Of a DNA stretch of 60,954 nucleotides, positions 59,901-60,954 are shown in pieces; positions within the stretch are counted from its first letter, which is position 1, and each line of letters begins with the position of its first letter. The position numbers and the translations under genes are program-made. Where the stretch lies: contig NZ_LYUZ01000087.1 in assembly GCF_001679925.1 (NCBI RefSeq), positions 1 through 60,954 of the forward strand, written 5' to 3'. Below the pieces are notes generated by a model. That model had not been told where the DNA came from. It searched no databases and saw nothing but the letters and a program-made list of their open reading frames with translations. The DNA is from Leisingera sp. JC1 (GTDB lineage Bacteria; Pseudomonadota; Alphaproteobacteria; Rhodobacterales; Rhodobacteraceae).

Positions 59901-59976
59901 CTTCGACGAGAAAATTAAAGAAGTTGAAAAGCAGGCAGAAATCCTCCTGCAGCGAGACAAGGAAATTGAACGATGA
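56971..59976 (+). CDS. traI: TrwC/TraI-type conjugative relaxase-helicase
   Basis: A 1001-aa MOB-F relaxase. Relaxase domain in residues 1-300: catalytic Tyr candidates in SGYYKQEGYY near residue 17 and the metal-binding His set RHDTSRALDPNLHSHAV at 147-163. Helicase domain: Walker A GYAGTGKTFML near 482, DEAS box near 558, and HAVQGESVDRVIV near the C-terminus (RecD-like motif VI region). It nicks oriT, stays bound to the 5' end and unwinds the plasmid. GGAGGA lies before the ATG. Shorter than F TraI, close to R388 TrwC. Confidence 0.95.
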   Translation: MMSISNVSAGAAASGYYKQEGYYKAGTEEGERAATWFGKAAEENGLTGYVDDRHFAQLLDGEAPDGKLMGRYVDGERQHRPGLDLTFSASKSASVAALVIGDKRIIEAHDAAVRAAMTVVEERFIKTRFQQDGEIVTKTGEGIIAGIYRHDTSRALDPNLHSHAVIANMVKNENDGYSAIRNEAIYKNQKLITEIYRSDFENRMADLGIATERGKYGEVNISGISQEVTEAFSKRRQEILNALDNKGMDVSPQTADKAALATRAAKHQNLDRDALRETWRADALAAGLGRDQLDLGRMGHAAPQPVVPLDQQRPIDPLAEPGQPSGVFEKAKAMLSSAAAVARVETDPRQAVNRAVEHISERESAYSRADLTVAAMHFAYRSDFKAVDAEINRQIKAGRLFESGEDGQILTDKASVDLERSILATWRKAEKTGGLELPSEQGRTGDSLLARRLSVVRSLTDGQRASIETSLTGKGRYVGIQGYAGTGKTFMLESTKEALTRMTHYAGQNGYEVKGYAPSHQAVNELTKVLGSAETLAKVVTAERHHPQDVDNSKTILVVDEASMVSAQDMRSFMDYAERTGAPRVVFVGDVQQLDAVAAGQPFAQMQKAGMRTAVMDEIRRQRNDDLKAAVYHSIRGEITSAFGRLEDNVLKVDDPRQEAAERFLALTPAERQGTRILTLTNAARAEINEAVREGLRQEGRIASDEVKVNGLLNRQLTEAMLADARSYAPGDVVMSVATSKEYGLKKNGLYVVREADHRGNRLTVEHEETGVRTTLPLAAKFNQRELGKALVAYEREARGMAEGDQVRFRITDPESGIKNGLRAEIKSTKGGVIEAETLEGSRIAIPADSLAARGLEHDYAATAHAVQGESVDRVIVAMRSTERLATQKSFYVEISRARDEAMLLTEDPERLSKTIEKETGIRQTALDAWLDGRLAGARSLQPEEAKTREEPQEKPEAVKEKETKDKEPETPTLPGLFDEKIKEVEKQAEILLQRDKEIER

Positions 59977-60467
59977 GCGAGACACAGCCACAGAACCTTC
60001 GTGTACGGCTTGGCCCGGTTGCCAGCGCCCTGATTGAAGGCAGCACTGACAACCGGCAAGAGGCTCTGGACCAAGCTATTTTGGACCTTCAGGAACGGGC
60101 CACCAGGGGTGCCAAGGACGGCGCTGGTCAATCCCTATACGCGGAACAACTACAGGGCCTGGAAAGCCGGATAGAGGATCAGGGTGCACTCCTCTCTGCG
60201 CTGCGGTTCTCTGTTATGAAGGAGATGCAGATGATCCGCTTGCTCATCGCCTCCCTCATGTCGAAGTCCGACACCAGCCAGCAACAGCTCCTCGCATTTG
60301 CTACCGAAGCGGTGGAGACGTTGCGGCGTGACACCAGCCTAGTCCTGGAAAAAGAGCACGCAAACCTTGCCAGTCAGGAGGCCGCATTTCAGGATGCGAT
60401 CCGGCGCGATATGCAGCACGGCAGCGACGGCTTGGAGCGCGAGGCAGAGGTGGAGATCGAGCGATGA
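59973..60467 (+). CDS. Hypothetical protein downstream of the relaxase, possible relaxosome accessory
   Basis: A 164-aa mostly helical, acidic protein. N-terminus (NLRVRLGPVASALIEGST, NRQEALDQAILDL) is compatible with a short ribbon-helix-helix, and the rest is coiled coil. Coupled to traI by a 4-base overlap and to the transglycosylase frame by ATGA. Role unknown. Confidence 0.65.
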   Translation: MSETQPQNLRVRLGPVASALIEGSTDNRQEALDQAILDLQERATRGAKDGAGQSLYAEQLQGLESRIEDQGALLSALRFSVMKEMQMIRLLIASLMSKSDTSQQQLLAFATEAVETLRRDTSLVLEKEHANLASQEAAFQDAIRRDMQHGSDGLEREAEVEIER

Positions 60468-60954
60468 ACGAGGGACGGACAACCCCGATTTTGCCGGGCC
60501 AGAGCTGGCCCGCAGCCTGGGCCACGCTGGGCCAGAGCCGGTCCACAGCTGGGCCAGAGGCAATTTCGGCCCAAGAAAATAGGGCGCCACAAGGTGCTGC
60601 CACCTCCAAATTGACAAAATGCAAATTTTGGCAATTAAATCAGCGCCTTGCGCTGATTGCAGCTTTGCTGCGTGGGGTGTGGACCTTCTATGAGGACCGA
60701 AGGGCCGAATTGGGCGTTGCTGGCCCGAACCATCAGGGAGGGCTGAGCCAAAAGCCCGCCAACGAGGCGGCGCAAAGCGCCTCGATTTCCCTCTGCGGTC
60801 AGAGGCCACGGATTGCCCTTTCGGCCCTCCTGATGGCGCTCCTGGCTCCTGCGGCTGTCTCTGCCGGAGACTGGTCCAGCTCCGGCAGCTTCGACCTGAA
60901 AGAGACCACTGAAATCCGCGAAAGTCTGGCCTCGGCTCCGGCTTCCTCCCAGGG
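60464..60954 (+). CDS. 5' part of the lytic transglycosylase gene (continues at window base 13)
   Basis: Open frame from an ATG overlapping the previous stop (ATGA) to the window end, in frame with the gene at 53-841 once the circle is closed. The first 115 codons are Pro/Gln/Ala-rich, then weakly hydrophobic (WQLNQRLALIAALLRGVW), then charged, and only after that comes the signal peptide RIALSALLMALLAPAAVSA. Either the protein has a long cytoplasmic leader or translation begins nearer the signal peptide. Confidence 0.55.
   Translation, partial: MNEGRTTPILPGQSWPAAWATLGQSRSTAGPEAISAQENRAPQGAATSKLTKCKFWQLNQRLALIAALLRGVWTFYEDRRAELGVAGPNHQGGLSQKPANEAAQSASISLCGQRPRIALSALLMALLAPAAVSAGDWSSSGSFDLKETTEIRESLASAPASSQ
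60496..60660. repeat. GGGCCAGAG repeats and an AT-rich inverted repeat
   Basis: GGGCCAGAG at 60496, 60529 and 60551 (spacings 33 and 22, multiples of 11), with a partial copy at 60519. Then AATTGACAAAA / TTTTGGCAATT with 10 of 11 pairs around TGCAAA at about 60610-60637, and CAGCGC-ctt-GCGCTG directly after. The AT-rich inverted repeat stands out in a GC-rich setting. Candidate regulatory site or oriT. Confidence 0.5.

Noticed and set aside
60496-60660. Firm oriT call near the relaxase end
   Set aside because: No nick sequence known for this relaxase group can be recognised; left as a candidate only.

Overview
The window is one complete circular plasmid of about 60.8 kb, opened inside a gene. 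Bases 13-174 are repeated exactly at 60793-60954, so the real circle is about 60,780 bp. GC-rich coding DNA, a RepC-type initiator, the ParB/DUF3560/DUF3768/DUF1173 plasmid gene set and an F-type conjugation operon together suggest a marine alphaproteobacterium of the Rhodobacterales (Roseobacter group, for example the Leisingera/Phaeobacter/Ruegeria neighbourhood). The species cannot be told from this sequence.

Layout. 0-9.4 kb: the 3' part of a lysozyme-like transglycosylase gene, a small membrane protein, an H-NS-like protein, a minus-strand operon of mostly unknown genes ending in a secreted thermonuclease, a large palindrome between divergent operons, a plus-strand run of unknown genes led by a resolvase-like protein without catalytic residues, and a HigB/HigA-type toxin-antitoxin pair. 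9.35-12.55 kb: a transposase-less element bounded by long inverted ends built of repeated motifs, carrying a DUF3800 gene, a glycine-rich collagen-like gene and an IS66 scar. 12.5-25.7 kb: almost all genes on the minus strand (ParB-like, two methyltransferase-fold proteins, DUF3768, DUF3560 and small unknowns), separated by unusually large nested palindromes and by a 305-bp direct repeat; a small ParA/ParB partition pair lies here on the plus strand among four clusters of TAAC-type heptads. 25.3-30.4 kb: an XRE regulator, a FadL-like porin, an alpha/beta hydrolase and a membrane protein with a DNA-binding-like N-terminus. 30.4-32 kb: a stand-alone RepC replication gene with a possible antisense RNA over its leader.

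32.8-60.5 kb: the transfer region, nearly all on the plus strand and mostly with 1-4 nt overlaps. It runs traA-L-E-K-B-V-x-C-trbI-traF(S26 protease)-traW-U-trbC-traN(two parts)-trbB-like-traF-DUF1173-traH-G, then dsbA-like, two lipoproteins, the coupling protein traD and a TrwC/TraI-type relaxase-helicase, and it ends in the transglycosylase gene that crosses the window ends. TraG carries a C-terminal SleB-type cell-wall hydrolase domain, TraN is encoded as two secreted polypeptides, and a small two-helix membrane protein is encoded on the opposite strand directly after traG.

Working model: pilus and channel genes (32.8-52.2 kb) plus TraD and TraI form a self-transmissible MPF-F/MOB-F system. 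If oriT lies near the relaxase end and the plus strand is transferred, the minus-strand block at 12.5-24.6 kb would be a leading region whose palindromes could act as single-strand promoters. This last part is inference.
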